Notes under the pieces: model-generated | Seen by the model: only the letters and a program-made list of their open reading frames with translations | Told to the model about the DNA's origin: nothing | Database searches by the model: none | In this document: positions 24,728 through 34,500 of the stretch, in pieces | How the letters are laid out: each line of letters starts with the position of its first letter | Numbering within the stretch: the first letter of the stretch is position 1 | Made by a program: the position numbers and the translations under genes | Origin: Chitinilyticum litopenaei DSM 21440 | Lineage (GTDB): Bacteria > Pseudomonadota > Gammaproteobacteria > Burkholderiales > Chitinibacteraceae | Assembly: GCF_000428145.1 (NCBI RefSeq) | Contig: NZ_ATZJ01000015.1 | Span: forward strand, 1-64,000 | Direction: 5' to 3' | Length of the DNA stretch: 64,000 nt

Positions 24728-26707
24728 TTAGAAGCTCCAGCGCGCTTCCACGCGCACATCGCGACCCGGCTCCGGATAACCCAGCGTCTTGCCCTGCCAG
24801 CCGTTCCAGGCATACGTCGCCTGATCGTAATAGTGCTGGTCAAAGACATTCTTCACCGCCAGGCTCAGGCGCAGCGTGTCCTTTTTCAGCGGCAGCCAGC
24901 TGATGAACACATCGTGCACGCCATAACCGGCCTTGCTGCGCGTTTCCGTCGTACCCACCGGCGTGTAGTCCAGCGACTCGACAAAGCGCCCGAGCCAGCC
25001 CAGCTCGACGCCGTAATCCGGCAGCGTGTAGCCGGCACGGGTGATCCAGGTGCGGCCGGTGCTGGTGCCCAGGCCCAGATCGGCATCGTTGAACTTGCGC
25101 CCGCCGATGTCCGAACGGTTGTCCGCCACGCTCAGGCCCAGGTGCAGATTGCCCCAGCGGTAGCTGGCGCTCAGCTCGTAGCCGTCGATGGTGGCGCGGT
25201 CCAGATTGCCGCGGCAGCCGCCACGGCTGCTGGCGCAGCTGAAGGTGGTGATGAAGTTGTCGATGTGCTGGCGATAGACATTGCCATCCAGCGTGAAGCC
25301 GCCGTCGCGCCAGGCAAAGCCCAGTTCGGCGTTCTGCGCTTCTTCGGCCTTGATGTCGGCATTGTTTTTCCATTGCGCGATGTCGAGCATGAAGGCTTCC
25401 TTCAGCCCGACGCCGCGCAGCGCCCGGGCGTAACCGGCGCGCAGTTCCAGCGTGTCCAGCGCCTGCCAGCGGATGCCGGCGCTGGGGCTCAGCCCGTCGC
25501 TGGCGTAGCGCTGATGGTGGTTGTCGGTGTAGCGGTAATCGTCGTAGCGCAGGCCGCCGGTCAGCGTCACGCTGCCGAAATGCGCCTCGCCTTCGACAAA
25601 GCCGCCGAACACGCGCATTTCCTCGCGGCCGCTGCCGGTGAGCTTGTAGGGGTTGGCGATATTGCGCGCGGCGGATTTTTCCTCGCGCCAGTTCAGGCCG
25701 TACTTGAGCAGATGGTCGCCGATGGCGTTTTTCAGCAGCAGGTCGGCGCCGCTGGTCGTCAGCGTTTCGCCCCAGTTGCGCCCCTTGCGGTCGGTGCGGT
25801 CGCTGTCGACTTCGGAGCGGTAGAGCGTCGCCTCGACACCGTCGAACCAGCCCAGCTGGCGGCCGCTGTAGTTCAGCGTGGCGGTGTCGCGGTCCAGGCT
25901 TTGCGGAATCGGGTCATTGGGCAGCACCGGATGCGGGAAGCCGACCATATTGGCGCGGGCGGTGCGCACGCCTTCATCGCGGCTGCGCTGGAAACTGGCG
26001 CTGAGGCGTTGCGTGTCGGAGAGCTGCAGGCCGAGCTTGGCGAGGTAATGCTGCTGCTCGGTGGCCGAATTGGCGATGGTCTGGCCATTGCCGGCCTGAT
26101 AGTTGTCGGTGTCCATGCCGCTGACGCTGACTAGCGCGTCGAACTGCGCGCCCAGCCGGGCATAGGCCATTGCGCCGCTGCGCCAGCCCTCGTTGCTGAA
26201 GACGCTGCCGGTGAGGCTGCCGCCGTACTGCTGGCCGGGCCGCAGCAGATCGATGGCCGACACGGTTTCGTAGCGGATTGCGCCACCCAGCGCGCCGGGG
26301 CCGGCGCTGGCCGCTGCCGTGCCCTTTTCCACCTCGACCTGCTTGATCAGTTGCGGGTCGAGGATGAGCGCGGTCTGATGGTGGTAGACCTTGCTGTTGA
26401 TCTGTGCGCCATCGACGCTGAGGTTCAGCAGCGATTCCTCCATGCCGCGGATGTACATCTTTTGCGAGATCGGGTTGCCGCCGCCGCCCACGCTGATTTC
26501 CGGGTCGGCAACAAAGACATCGCCCAGATCGCGCGCCTGCGCTTTCTGCAATTGCGCACCGTCCAGCGTGTCGTCCTGGGTGGGCGTGCTGGCGCTGACC
26601 TCGATGGCGGCCAGCTGCACGGCTTCGCCGGCAAAGGCCGGGGCTGTCAGGCACAGCGGCAGCAGGGCCGCCAGCAGGCGGGCGGGGAAGGGGGGAGTTT
26701 GCGTCAT
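24728..26707 (-). CDS. TonB-dependent outer membrane receptor (iron complex)
   Basis: 659 aa. Signal peptide ending APAFA, then VQLAAIEVSASTPTQDDTLDG (a TonB-box region), plug domain with YIRGMEESLLNLSVDGAQ and VEVEKGTAAASAGPGALGGAI, and a 22-strand barrel ending in a terminal Phe (VRVEARWSF). The C-terminal VKNVFDQHYYDQ is typical. It imports a ferric siderophore or heme using TonB energy; the ligand is unknown. A Fur-like box lies just upstream, an AraC regulator is divergent, and the cognate ABC operon is downstream on the same strand. Confidence 0.9.
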   Translation of the reverse strand: MTQTPPFPARLLAALLPLCLTAPAFAGEAVQLAAIEVSASTPTQDDTLDGAQLQKAQARDLGDVFVADPEISVGGGGNPISQKMYIRGMEESLLNLSVDGAQINSKVYHHQTALILDPQLIKQVEVEKGTAAASAGPGALGGAIRYETVSAIDLLRPGQQYGGSLTGSVFSNEGWRSGAMAYARLGAQFDALVSVSGMDTDNYQAGNGQTIANSATEQQHYLAKLGLQLSDTQRLSASFQRSRDEGVRTARANMVGFPHPVLPNDPIPQSLDRDTATLNYSGRQLGWFDGVEATLYRSEVDSDRTDRKGRNWGETLTTSGADLLLKNAIGDHLLKYGLNWREEKSAARNIANPYKLTGSGREEMRVFGGFVEGEAHFGSVTLTGGLRYDDYRYTDNHHQRYASDGLSPSAGIRWQALDTLELRAGYARALRGVGLKEAFMLDIAQWKNNADIKAEEAQNAELGFAWRDGGFTLDGNVYRQHIDNFITTFSCASSRGGCRGNLDRATIDGYELSASYRWGNLHLGLSVADNRSDIGGRKFNDADLGLGTSTGRTWITRAGYTLPDYGVELGWLGRFVESLDYTPVGTTETRSKAGYGVHDVFISWLPLKKDTLRLSLAVKNVFDQHYYDQATYAWNGWQGKTLGYPEPGRDVRVEARWSF

Positions 26708-26758
26708 GTCAAGGAGTCCTGTAATGCCTGGCCGCAGGCCAGCCTGTAACTGTCAGAT

Positions 26759-26777
26759 GAGAATCAATATCATTACA
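26759..26777. promoter_or_regulatory. Candidate Fur box between TonB receptor and AraC regulator
   Basis: Minus-strand TGTAATGATATTGATTCTC matches the 19-bp Fur consensus GATAATGATAATCATTATC at 14 positions by hand count. It lies 52 bases upstream of the receptor start and about 80 before the AraC gene, so it could control both. Confidence 0.65.
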
Positions 26778-26855
26778 ATGACGGCATTCTCGCAGTGCGC
26801 ACCGGGGCTGTCTTTTGCGCGCGGCAATTTTTTCTTTGCAGGACGGGCAAAACGC

Positions 26856-27812
26856 ATGGGCAAACGCGAAAACGGCATTCTGGATGTGGCACAGCTGCAC
26901 TGGCGTCAGCACGACGGCCTTCATTCGCTGTGGGCCGATGCCGCGCCGCGGCCGGTGATGCAGGGGCGGTTTGTCGAGCGCGAGTTGCGCCCGGGCCTGT
27001 CGCTGCACGGCAACAGCGTGGTGTTTGCCCAGGGGATAAGTGGCACGGGCGTACTGGCGCCAGGCCTCAAGCTCATCGTCATGCTGGAAGGCGAAGCCTG
27101 CGCCTGTTTCGGCCGCACGCGCATCCGGCTGGGCGGCGAGGCGGGCGCCTGCGTGCTGCTGGCCGCGCCGGCTGCGGAGGAGTTTCAGCGCGTGGTGCCC
27201 CGTGCCTGCCGCCAGCGCCAGATCGTGCTGACGATTGCCCCCGAATGGCTGGCGCAATCCGGGCTGGCCAGGCTACCCGAGGTCGCTGGTCTGGAGGCGC
27301 TGCAGGGCCAGTCGCTGGCCTGCCGCCGCTGGCCGGTCGCGCCGCCGGTGCGGCAACTGGCCGAGTGCCTGCTGGCCGCCGGGCAGCAGCAGGCATCGCC
27401 CTGGCGGCAGCTGCAGCTGGAAAGCCGCGCGCTGGATTTGCTGCAGGCCGCGCTGATGCCGCTTGCCGATGCCGAAGCACCGCCACTGGATCCGCGCGGC
27501 CGCCAGCGTGTGCAGCAATTGCTGGAATGGCTGCACAGTGGCGAAGCCGCCGGCTGGTCGCTGGCGCAGATGGCCAGGGCGCTCGGCACCAATCCCACCA
27601 CCCTGCAAAGGCAGTTTCGCAGCCAGACCGGGCGCAGCATTGTCGATTACCTGCGCCATTACCGGCTGGCAGAGGCGCGCCGGCAATTGCAGCAGGGCCT
27701 GCCGGTGACCACGGTGGCGCTGGAGGCCGGCTATAGCTCGCCCGCCAATTTCGCCACCGCCTGCAAGCGCGAATTCGGCCTGACTCCGCGCGAGCTGGCG
27801 CGTCTTGGCTGA
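26856..27812 (+). CDS. AraC-family regulator, PchR-like
   Basis: 318 aa. The C-terminal AraC DNA-binding domain has two helix-turn-helices: WSLAQMARALGTNPTTLQRQF and VTTVALEAGYSSPANFATACK, ending GLTPRELARLG. The N-terminal half (GLSLHGNSVVFAQG, APGLKLIVMLEGEA) resembles PchR-type sensors of siderophores. Starts upstream at 26757 and 26778 are open and overlap the Fur box; I prefer 26856, preceded by AGGA at slightly long spacing. It likely activates the divergent receptor gene when the cognate siderophore is present. Confidence 0.85.
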   Translation: MGKRENGILDVAQLHWRQHDGLHSLWADAAPRPVMQGRFVERELRPGLSLHGNSVVFAQGISGTGVLAPGLKLIVMLEGEACACFGRTRIRLGGEAGACVLLAAPAAEEFQRVVPRACRQRQIVLTIAPEWLAQSGLARLPEVAGLEALQGQSLACRRWPVAPPVRQLAECLLAAGQQQASPWRQLQLESRALDLLQAALMPLADAEAPPLDPRGRQRVQQLLEWLHSGEAAGWSLAQMARALGTNPTTLQRQFRSQTGRSIVDYLRHYRLAEARRQLQQGLPVTTVALEAGYSSPANFATACKREFGLTPRELARLG

Positions 27813-27980
27813 CGACGTCGCAGGCGGGGCCTTTGCGCAATTCACGGACCACCGGCAAGGCTAAGCTCATCCATGGCCACGATCAGCCTGGCGAGCAGCG
27901 GACGGAACGGCCACGCTGAGCGGCCACGGCGATTTGCAACACCGCGCGTTTAGCATTGCCGCTTTTGCCTGCCCGCCGCC

Positions 27981-28838
27981 ATGTTCACGACGCTTTTGCG
28001 CACCTTCTTCGAAGTCGCCCGCCAGGGCGGGGTAACGGCGGCCGCGCGCCAGCTGGGCATCAGCCAGCCCACGGTCTCGGCGCAACTGCGCCTGCTGGAG
28101 CAGCATTACCGTGTCGAGCTGTTCCAGCGCCGCAACGGTCGCCTGCAGCTCACCGATGCCGCCGTGGCGCTGATGCCGGCCGTCGAGCAGCTGCTGCAGC
28201 ATGAAGCCCTGCTGATGCATCGCCTGCAGCAAAGCAGCGACGAGCTGTCTGGCCAGTTGCGCATTGCCGCGACAGGCCCGTATTACCTGCTGCCGCTGCT
28301 GCAGCGCTTTCGTCTGGCATATCCGCACTGCACGCTGACACTGCGCTTTGGCAACTCGGCTGAGGTGCTGGCGGCCCTGCGCGATTTCCGTGCCGATCTG
28401 GCCGTGTCCTCGCAAAGGCTGGACAGCGCCGAGCTGCAGCGGCTGCCGCTGGCCGACAGCCCCCTCGTCCTGCTGGTGCATCGTGACGATGCACTGGCGC
28501 GACTCTCGGCCATGCCCTGCGCCCGTCTGGCGCACTGCACGCTCCTGCAGCGCGAGCCCGGTTCGGCCACGCGCGCCGCAGCGGAAGCCTTGCTGGCGCG
28601 GCATGGCGTGCGCCCGCAGGCCGAGCTGGAAATCGGTAGTCGCGAAGCCATCCGCGAGGCGGTGGTGCAGCGTTTCGGCTGTGCGCTGATCGCCGCCGGC
28701 GAGGCTGGCGAGCATCCGCAGCTGCGCACCCTGCCGCTGGCCGACGGCGGCGAGGGCGTGGCCGAATATGTGTATGTGCTTGCCCAGCGCCGCGCGGTTC
28801 CGGCCATCGCGCGCTTTCTGACCCTGCTCGGGGAGTGA
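27981..28838 (+). CDS. LysR-family transcriptional regulator
   Basis: 285 aa. LLRTFFEVARQGGVTAAARQLG and ISQPTVSAQLRLLEQHYRVELF form the HTH; the effector domain starts LRIAATGPYYLLPLLQRF. The sequence is close to the regulators found near aminoethylphosphonate genes, but no such genes are here, so the target is unassigned. Neither neighbour is divergent, so no target can be proposed from context. Confidence 0.88.
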   Translation: MFTTLLRTFFEVARQGGVTAAARQLGISQPTVSAQLRLLEQHYRVELFQRRNGRLQLTDAAVALMPAVEQLLQHEALLMHRLQQSSDELSGQLRIAATGPYYLLPLLQRFRLAYPHCTLTLRFGNSAEVLAALRDFRADLAVSSQRLDSAELQRLPLADSPLVLLVHRDDALARLSAMPCARLAHCTLLQREPGSATRAAAEALLARHGVRPQAELEIGSREAIREAVVQRFGCALIAAGEAGEHPQLRTLPLADGGEGVAEYVYVLAQRRAVPAIARFLTLLGE

Positions 28839-28916
28839 GGCGCCAGCCGGCACGACCGGCTGGCTTGCCAGCGCCGTGAAAAAGAAGGGGGGCAGCCTGG
28901 CCATTCGCCGGCTTGA

Positions 28917-28942
28917 TATTACATGCAACAGTGTTGCGTTAT
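28917..28942. promoter_or_regulatory. Palindromic operator candidate, possibly Zur
   Basis: ATTACATGCAAC-AGT-GTTGCGTTAT is an imperfect dyad upstream of a zinc-receptor-like gene. A Zur site is the natural guess given the His-rich receptor, but I cannot match it to a verified consensus. A 152-bp element has landed between it and the gene. Confidence 0.4.
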
Positions 28943-29047
28943 CGGCGCCATCTCTGCTATTGTCCGCCCCTTGCAAATGCAACTCGGTTTCATTTGTGCG
29001 TGACGCCAGCTGTTTGGCAACCCTTACCGGCAAACGGCAAAAACCAA

Positions 29048-29199
29048 CCTGATTAGCAAGACTCTTCAGCGTTCTTGCCGTCATTCCGGCGAAGGCCGGA
29101 ATCCAGAAGGGTTAACGTAACGTTTGCAGTCTGGATGCCGGCCTTCGCCGGCATGACGGGCTGTTGGTGAATGCTTGCTGAGACAGCTTTCTAGTCAGG
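29048..29199. mobile_element. MITE-like element, copy B (TCATTCC type)
   Basis: 152 bp, CCTGATTAG ... CTAGTCAGG, with inner TCTTCAGC / GCTGAGA arms. The 8-bp flanks AAAACCAA and AAATCCAA agree at 7 of 8. The interior has two hairpins of the GTCATTCCGGCGAAGGC and GCCTTCGCCGGCATGAC type. It sits in the 5' region of the znuD-like gene. Confidence 0.75.
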
Positions 29200-29397
29200 A
29201 AATCCAAAAACCAAAACCATTAAAACCATTTCAAGCATCGCCGCGCTGCGAGCAAAACGGCGGCCATGAGCTTGGCTGCGGTTGCTGTTATGCCTGCGCG
29301 CTGGCGCGCTGTTGTGCCGAATCAAGGTGTTGCGAACGCCGCAGCCTGTCCGTCCCGAGCCCTGCCGATTTCTTGTCTTCCCGAACCGGAGCAGTCC

Positions 29398-31527
29398 ATG
29401 CCTTCCCCGTTTGCCGGCCTTCCGCGCCGGAAAGTTACTCCCCTGGCCGCCGCGCTGGCGCTGGCTTGCAGCCCTGTGCCGCTGCTCGCCGAAACCACTT
29501 TGCCCGAGGTGATCGTGACGGCCAATCCGCTGGGCAGTACCGAATTTGCCAGCCCGGCCAGCGTGCTGCAGGGCGAGTCCCTGTTGCTCAACGATGCCAC
29601 GACACTGGGCGAGGTGCTCGCCGGTCAGCCCGGCGTGGCCTCGACCTCTTTTGGCCCGGGCGCCAGCCGTCCGGTGTTGCGCGGCCTTGACGGTGAGCGC
29701 ATCCGCATCCTGCAAAACGGCGTCGGCGCACTCGATGCTTCCGCGCTGTCCTACGATCATGCCGTTGCGCAGGATGTGGCCAGCGTCGAACGGCTCGAGG
29801 TGGTGCGCGGGCCGGCGACGCTGCTGTACGGCGGCAGTGCCATCGGCGGCGTGGTCAATGCGCTGGACAATCGCATTCCGCGCCTGCGCCAGGAGGGCAC
29901 CAGCGGCAGCCTGCGCGCCGAATATGGCGGAGCGGCGAGCGAGCGCCTGCTGGCCGCACAGCTGGAAACGGGCAATGGCGAGTATGCCGTGCATGTCGAC
30001 GGCTTCAATCGCCGCAGCCGCGATCTGCGCATTCCCGGTTATGCCTGGTCCGAGCGCCAGCGTGCCGGCCTGGCCGCCTACGCGCCACCGGCGCATGAAC
30101 ACGCCGGAGAACATGACGAGCACGAGGAACATGAGGAGCACGAGGAGGATGCGCTGGCGCAGGGCTCGCTGCCCAACAGCGACAGCCGTTCCTATGGTGG
30201 CGCCATCGGCATGTCGCGGACCTGGGAAGATGGCCATCTGGGGCTGGCGCTGAGCAGCTATCGCAGCAACTATGGCTCCGTGGCCGAAGAGGATGTGCGG
30301 CTCGACCTGCAGCAGGATCGCCTGGCACTGTCTTTCGCGCGGCAGGGGCTGGCAGGTCCCGTGCAGGCCATCAAGGCTGATCTGGCCTACACCGATTACC
30401 GGCACGACGAGCTGCATGGCGCGGAGGTGGGCACGACCTTCAGCAGCAAGGGCTACGAGGGCCGCATCGAGGCGCGGCATGCGCCGCTGGCCGGTGCCGA
30501 TGGCGTGGTGGGGCTGCAGTTCGGCCAGAACCGCTTTTCGGCGCTGGGCGAGGAGGCATTCGTTCCCGATACCGACAGCAGCCAGCTGGCGCTGTTCGCG
30601 CTGGAGCAATGGCAGCTCGCCGGCGCCCAGCTCAGCCTGGGCGGGCGTGTCGAGCAGATCAGCCACCGTCCGGATGGCGGCGGCAACCGCCGCTTTGCCC
30701 GCATGGCCGAGCGCCGCTTCACCGCCGGTTCGCTTTCGCTGGGCCTCGTCGCGCCGCTGGAAGCCGGCTGGTCGCTGGCCGGCAACCTCGGCTACAGCGA
30801 GCGTGCGCCCAGCACCTACGAGCTGTATGCCAATGGCCTGCATGTCGCGACCGGCATCTTCGAGCGTGGCGACCCGCAGGCCGACAAGGAGCGCGCCACT
30901 TCGCTGGATGCGGCCCTGCGTTTCCGCGATGGCGCCAGTACGCTGAATGTCGGGGCCTATGCCAGCCATTACGCCAATTTCATCGCGCTGGAAAACACCG
31001 GCCGCTGGTGCCATGCGCACGGCGATCACGATCACTGCAGCCGCACGCAGCGCGAAGGCGAACTGCCGGAATACCGCTACCGGGGTGTCGCCGCCCGCCT
31101 GTACGGGGTGGAGTTCGACAGCAGCTGGCGTGTCTTTGCCGATGCCGGCCGCAGTGTTGATCTCAAGTTCTGGGGCGATGTGACACGCGGTGAAAACCGC
31201 GACAGCGGCCAGCCGCTGCCACGGCTGGCGCCGCTGCGCGTGGCCGGCGCACTGGTATACGGGCAGGGCGCCTGGAATGTGCGCGGCGAAGTGCAGCATG
31301 CCGCCGACCAGCAGCGTGTGCCCGCCGGCGACAGCCCCACCGATGGTTATACCGTGGTGAACCTGGCACTGAGCTACCGCTTGCGCCAGGGCCGCAGTGA
31401 CTGGCTGGCCTATCTGCGTGGCGACAATCTGGGCAATGAGGAAATCCGTTACGCCAGCTCGCTGACCCGCGACATCGCGCCACAAGGCAAGCGCAGTGCG
31501 CGGCTGGGTTTGCAGGTGATGTTCTGA
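29398..31527 (+). CDS. znuD: ZnuD-like TonB-dependent zinc receptor
   Basis: 709 aa. Signal peptide, then TTLPEVIVTANPLGSTEF, plug with RPVLRGLDGERIRILQNGVG and VVRGPATLLYGGSAIGGVVN, and a barrel ending GLQVMF. Two metal-binding loops stand out: a His/Glu-rich run (HEHAGEHDEHEE..., about residues 232-250) and CHAHGDHDHC (about 538-547). Both are features of ZnuD, the zinc receptor of Neisseria. The ATG at 29398 was chosen because it precedes the signal peptide and follows GGAG. The metal specificity is inferred. Confidence 0.85.
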   Translation: MPSPFAGLPRRKVTPLAAALALACSPVPLLAETTLPEVIVTANPLGSTEFASPASVLQGESLLLNDATTLGEVLAGQPGVASTSFGPGASRPVLRGLDGERIRILQNGVGALDASALSYDHAVAQDVASVERLEVVRGPATLLYGGSAIGGVVNALDNRIPRLRQEGTSGSLRAEYGGAASERLLAAQLETGNGEYAVHVDGFNRRSRDLRIPGYAWSERQRAGLAAYAPPAHEHAGEHDEHEEHEEHEEDALAQGSLPNSDSRSYGGAIGMSRTWEDGHLGLALSSYRSNYGSVAEEDVRLDLQQDRLALSFARQGLAGPVQAIKADLAYTDYRHDELHGAEVGTTFSSKGYEGRIEARHAPLAGADGVVGLQFGQNRFSALGEEAFVPDTDSSQLALFALEQWQLAGAQLSLGGRVEQISHRPDGGGNRRFARMAERRFTAGSLSLGLVAPLEAGWSLAGNLGYSERAPSTYELYANGLHVATGIFERGDPQADKERATSLDAALRFRDGASTLNVGAYASHYANFIALENTGRWCHAHGDHDHCSRTQREGELPEYRYRGVAARLYGVEFDSSWRVFADAGRSVDLKFWGDVTRGENRDSGQPLPRLAPLRVAGALVYGQGAWNVRGEVQHAADQQRVPAGDSPTDGYTVVNLALSYRLRQGRSDWLAYLRGDNLGNEEIRYASSLTRDIAPQGKRSARLGLQVMF

Positions 31528-31531
31528 AAAC

Positions 31532-31571
31532 GGCCGGAGCAGCGGATTGCTCCGCTGCCCCGGCTGTCTTT
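31532..31571. terminator. Terminator between znuD-like gene and metallophosphoesterase gene
   Basis: Stem GCAGCGGA / TCCGCTGC with outer GCCGG / CCGGC pairs, followed by TCTTTTT on the plus strand. Serves the znuD-like transcript. Confidence 0.8.
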
Positions 31572-31584
31572 TTGTGCGCGGAGC

Positions 31585-34500
31585 TTAATCGATGAGCACG
31601 CTGGCCGCCTGGCTCCACGGCGTCCAGTTCAGGCCGGTGTCGCGCACGCGCACGCGGTAGTACCAGGTCTCGCCCGACCTGGGCTGCAGCGCTTCCGGCT
31701 TCACGTCGCCATAGCGGTCATACGCCGAGCGGTGCGTGCACTGTCCGCCGCGTGCGCCGCTGCTTGTCCAGCAGCTTGGCCCCTTGGCGAGGCTCCAGCG
31801 CTCGAAGTCGTCGTTGCCGCCATCCTTGAGCACCTCGCGACTGGCCAGCAGGCTGCCCAGCTCCAGCCGGTTGACGCTCTTGCCGGCACGGGTGTCGGCA
31901 AACGATGCGGTGCTGCTGCTGGTGTAGAACCAGTTTTCGCGGCGCGTTTCATTGCCCCAGATGTCGAAGGCATCGCTGAAATCGGGCTGGCGGGCGAATT
32001 GCCAGTGCGCCTCAAGCACCTCGATGCCCGGCGGCGGCAGCATGTCCAGATTCAGGCCGGCAGCCGAGCTGCGGGGCGGATTGCTGCTGACCAGTTGCGG
32101 TGGCGTGTCGATGCGCGCACTGGTGAAGGCCATGCGGTCGGTCAGCGGGAAATTCGTGTCGCTGCCGGCCGTGCCGCTGCTGCGCCGCTCCAGCGCCAGC
32201 CCGGTTTGCGGGCCGAAGCGGAAGCTCAGCGTGTTGTAGCCGAACTCGTCGCGGGTGATGGTGAAAATGCCCAGATCCTTGCCATCGCTGCCCTGGTTGC
32301 CGCCACCCTCGAGCGCGCCGCTGGCGCTGGCCGCGTTCAGCCACAGATGCTTCACATCCTGCGAGTGGCCGCGCGCATAGCTGTGCACATGGCCGAACAG
32401 ATTGCCGGTGATGGCCTGGCTGCGGCGGCTGTAGTCTTCCAGCTCGGCGACGAATTCGCAGGCCGCGATCACTTCGCCATTGCGCCATTTTTCCGACAGG
32501 CAGGGCGCGTGGTCGATGCTGAACACGAAGGGCGCGCCAGCCTGTTCGGCCCGGGCGAGCTGCTGGCGGAACCAGGCCAGCTGCTCGACGCGGAAGGCGT
32601 CCCAGTACATCGACAGCGGCGTCCAGTTGCCGTGCGTGTGGCGGCCGGAAATCGGCGTCGAGTCGAGCACCAGCAGCTTCAGTCCCAGATAGTCGGTGGC
32701 ATGCCAGAAGCCGCGATAGCTGGCCGAGCCATTGTCGGGCAGGCCGGCGAAATACTTGCGGTAGCTCTTCATCGCATTGCCGATATTGGGTTGCGCCAGA
32801 ATGGCCGGATTGCCCATTTCCTCGCCGAAATACTCATGATTGCCCGGTGCGGCGATCAGCGGCACATAGGGCGTCAGCGCCTGCATGCGGCCGAAGAAGT
32901 GATTGCGCCACTGCTCGCGCGAATTGCCGGAGGCCACCAGATCGCCCGACATCAGGATGCCGGCCAGATTCTGCGCGCAGCTGACCGGCCGGGCGGCGTC
33001 GCAATCGTGGCGCATGATGCCCTTGTTGACGATGTCGTTCAGGATGGTGCCGCGCCCGTCCTGCGTGTCGCTGAGCACGATGAATTTGGCCTCCTCGACG
33101 CCATCGCCGGGCCTGGGCCAGGTTTTGAAGGCGTAGCGTTGCGAGGTATAGCTTGCAGACCAAGATGCAGCATTGGTTGTGACGTAATACTCATATAGAG
33201 TATTTGACTGCAGGCCGCTCAGGCGCGCGTGATAGACCGTGGCGTCGCTGGCATGCGGCAGGGCATCGACGCGCAGGAATACATCGCCGCTGCCGTAGCG
33301 GCGCACCCAGACCTGCGGCTTGAGCTGGGCGGTTTCAAACATGACCACCATGCCGTCGGGCGTTGGCGCCTGCAGCGACGGCGCAATGGTGAAGGTTGGC
33401 GCGCCGTTGCCCACCGGCGGCTCGGTGCCGGGGGTGCCGGTCGGCGTCGGCGTGAGGGTCGGTGTCGGTGAGGGCGAGGGCCTGGTTGTCGGCACGGTGG
33501 TCGGCGGCGGATTCAGCGCGGCCAGCGGCGCCCCGGCGCCGGCCAGGCTTTGCGCCTCCGCGTCGCTCAGCACGCGGTTCCACACGGCGATCTCGTCATA
33601 TTCCAGCAGGAAGCGCTCGGCCGGGTAGCGTGCGTAGTAGTCGCCGCGCGCGTCCTCGTTGAAGGCCCAGCGCTTGAACGCGGGCTGCACATTGCCCAGC
33701 GCCGCGTAGTTCAGCGTGATGCTGTTGAGCTTGCCGCTGGCGTCGGTGGCGCGCGCCCTGAGCGTTTTCGCGGCAGCATCGACGCTGATCGCCACATAGA
33801 CCCAGCCGCGCCCGGTGGCCGGCAGATAGCCGTCCACCCGCTTGCTGCCGTCACCGATATTGATCTTCAGCCGGCCATCGTTGTTGCGGCCGATCGAGAT
33901 GCCGGGGTTGAGCCCGGTTTCCCAGTCCTTGTTGGTGGCGATGCTGGCGAGCTTGCTGCCCATGTCCTCGGGCATGCGCAGCCAGAAGCCGATGCTGTAG
34001 CTGCCGGAAAGCTCGCGCGGCAGGAAGAGCGCCGTGCCCTGGCGGGCATCCAGCGCCGCGCCGGCGGCAAAGCGGCCGGCCGGATGAGTGAGCGGCCCCA
34101 CGACCTGCAGCGGCACATTGGCCACGCTGTCCTGCGTGTTGCCATCCAGGCGGTAGTAATGCTGCAGGCCGGTGCCCAGCGAGGTGGCCGGAAGCGGCGG
34201 AGCCGGTGTGGCGCTTGGCGCCGGAGTCGGTGCGGCGGTGGGGGACGGCGTTGCGGCGGGTGTCGCGGTCGCCGTGGGGAGTGCGCTCGGCTCCGGACTG
34301 GGCGTGCTGGTGGGCGTGGCCGTTGGCGTGATGATCGGGGTGGGCGTGATGCCCGGCGTTGCGGTGCTGGAGGGCACGACGCAGGGGCCGAGTTTTTTCC
34401 AGACATCCCACTGCCCGGAGACCTGCGGATTCTCGCCCTGCGTCCACCATTTTGCCTCGTAGCTGACGCCATGCAGCGTCACCCGCGCGCCGCCCAGATA

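Larger units (their letters stand above)
28839..29397. other. Regulatory and repeat region upstream of the znuD-like gene
   Basis: 559 bases without a gene. It contains a GCAAC-AGT-GTTGC palindrome (28925-28937) and the MITE-like copy B (29048-29199). The remaining ~200 bases to the start of the receptor hold no gene I can support. Confidence 0.6.
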
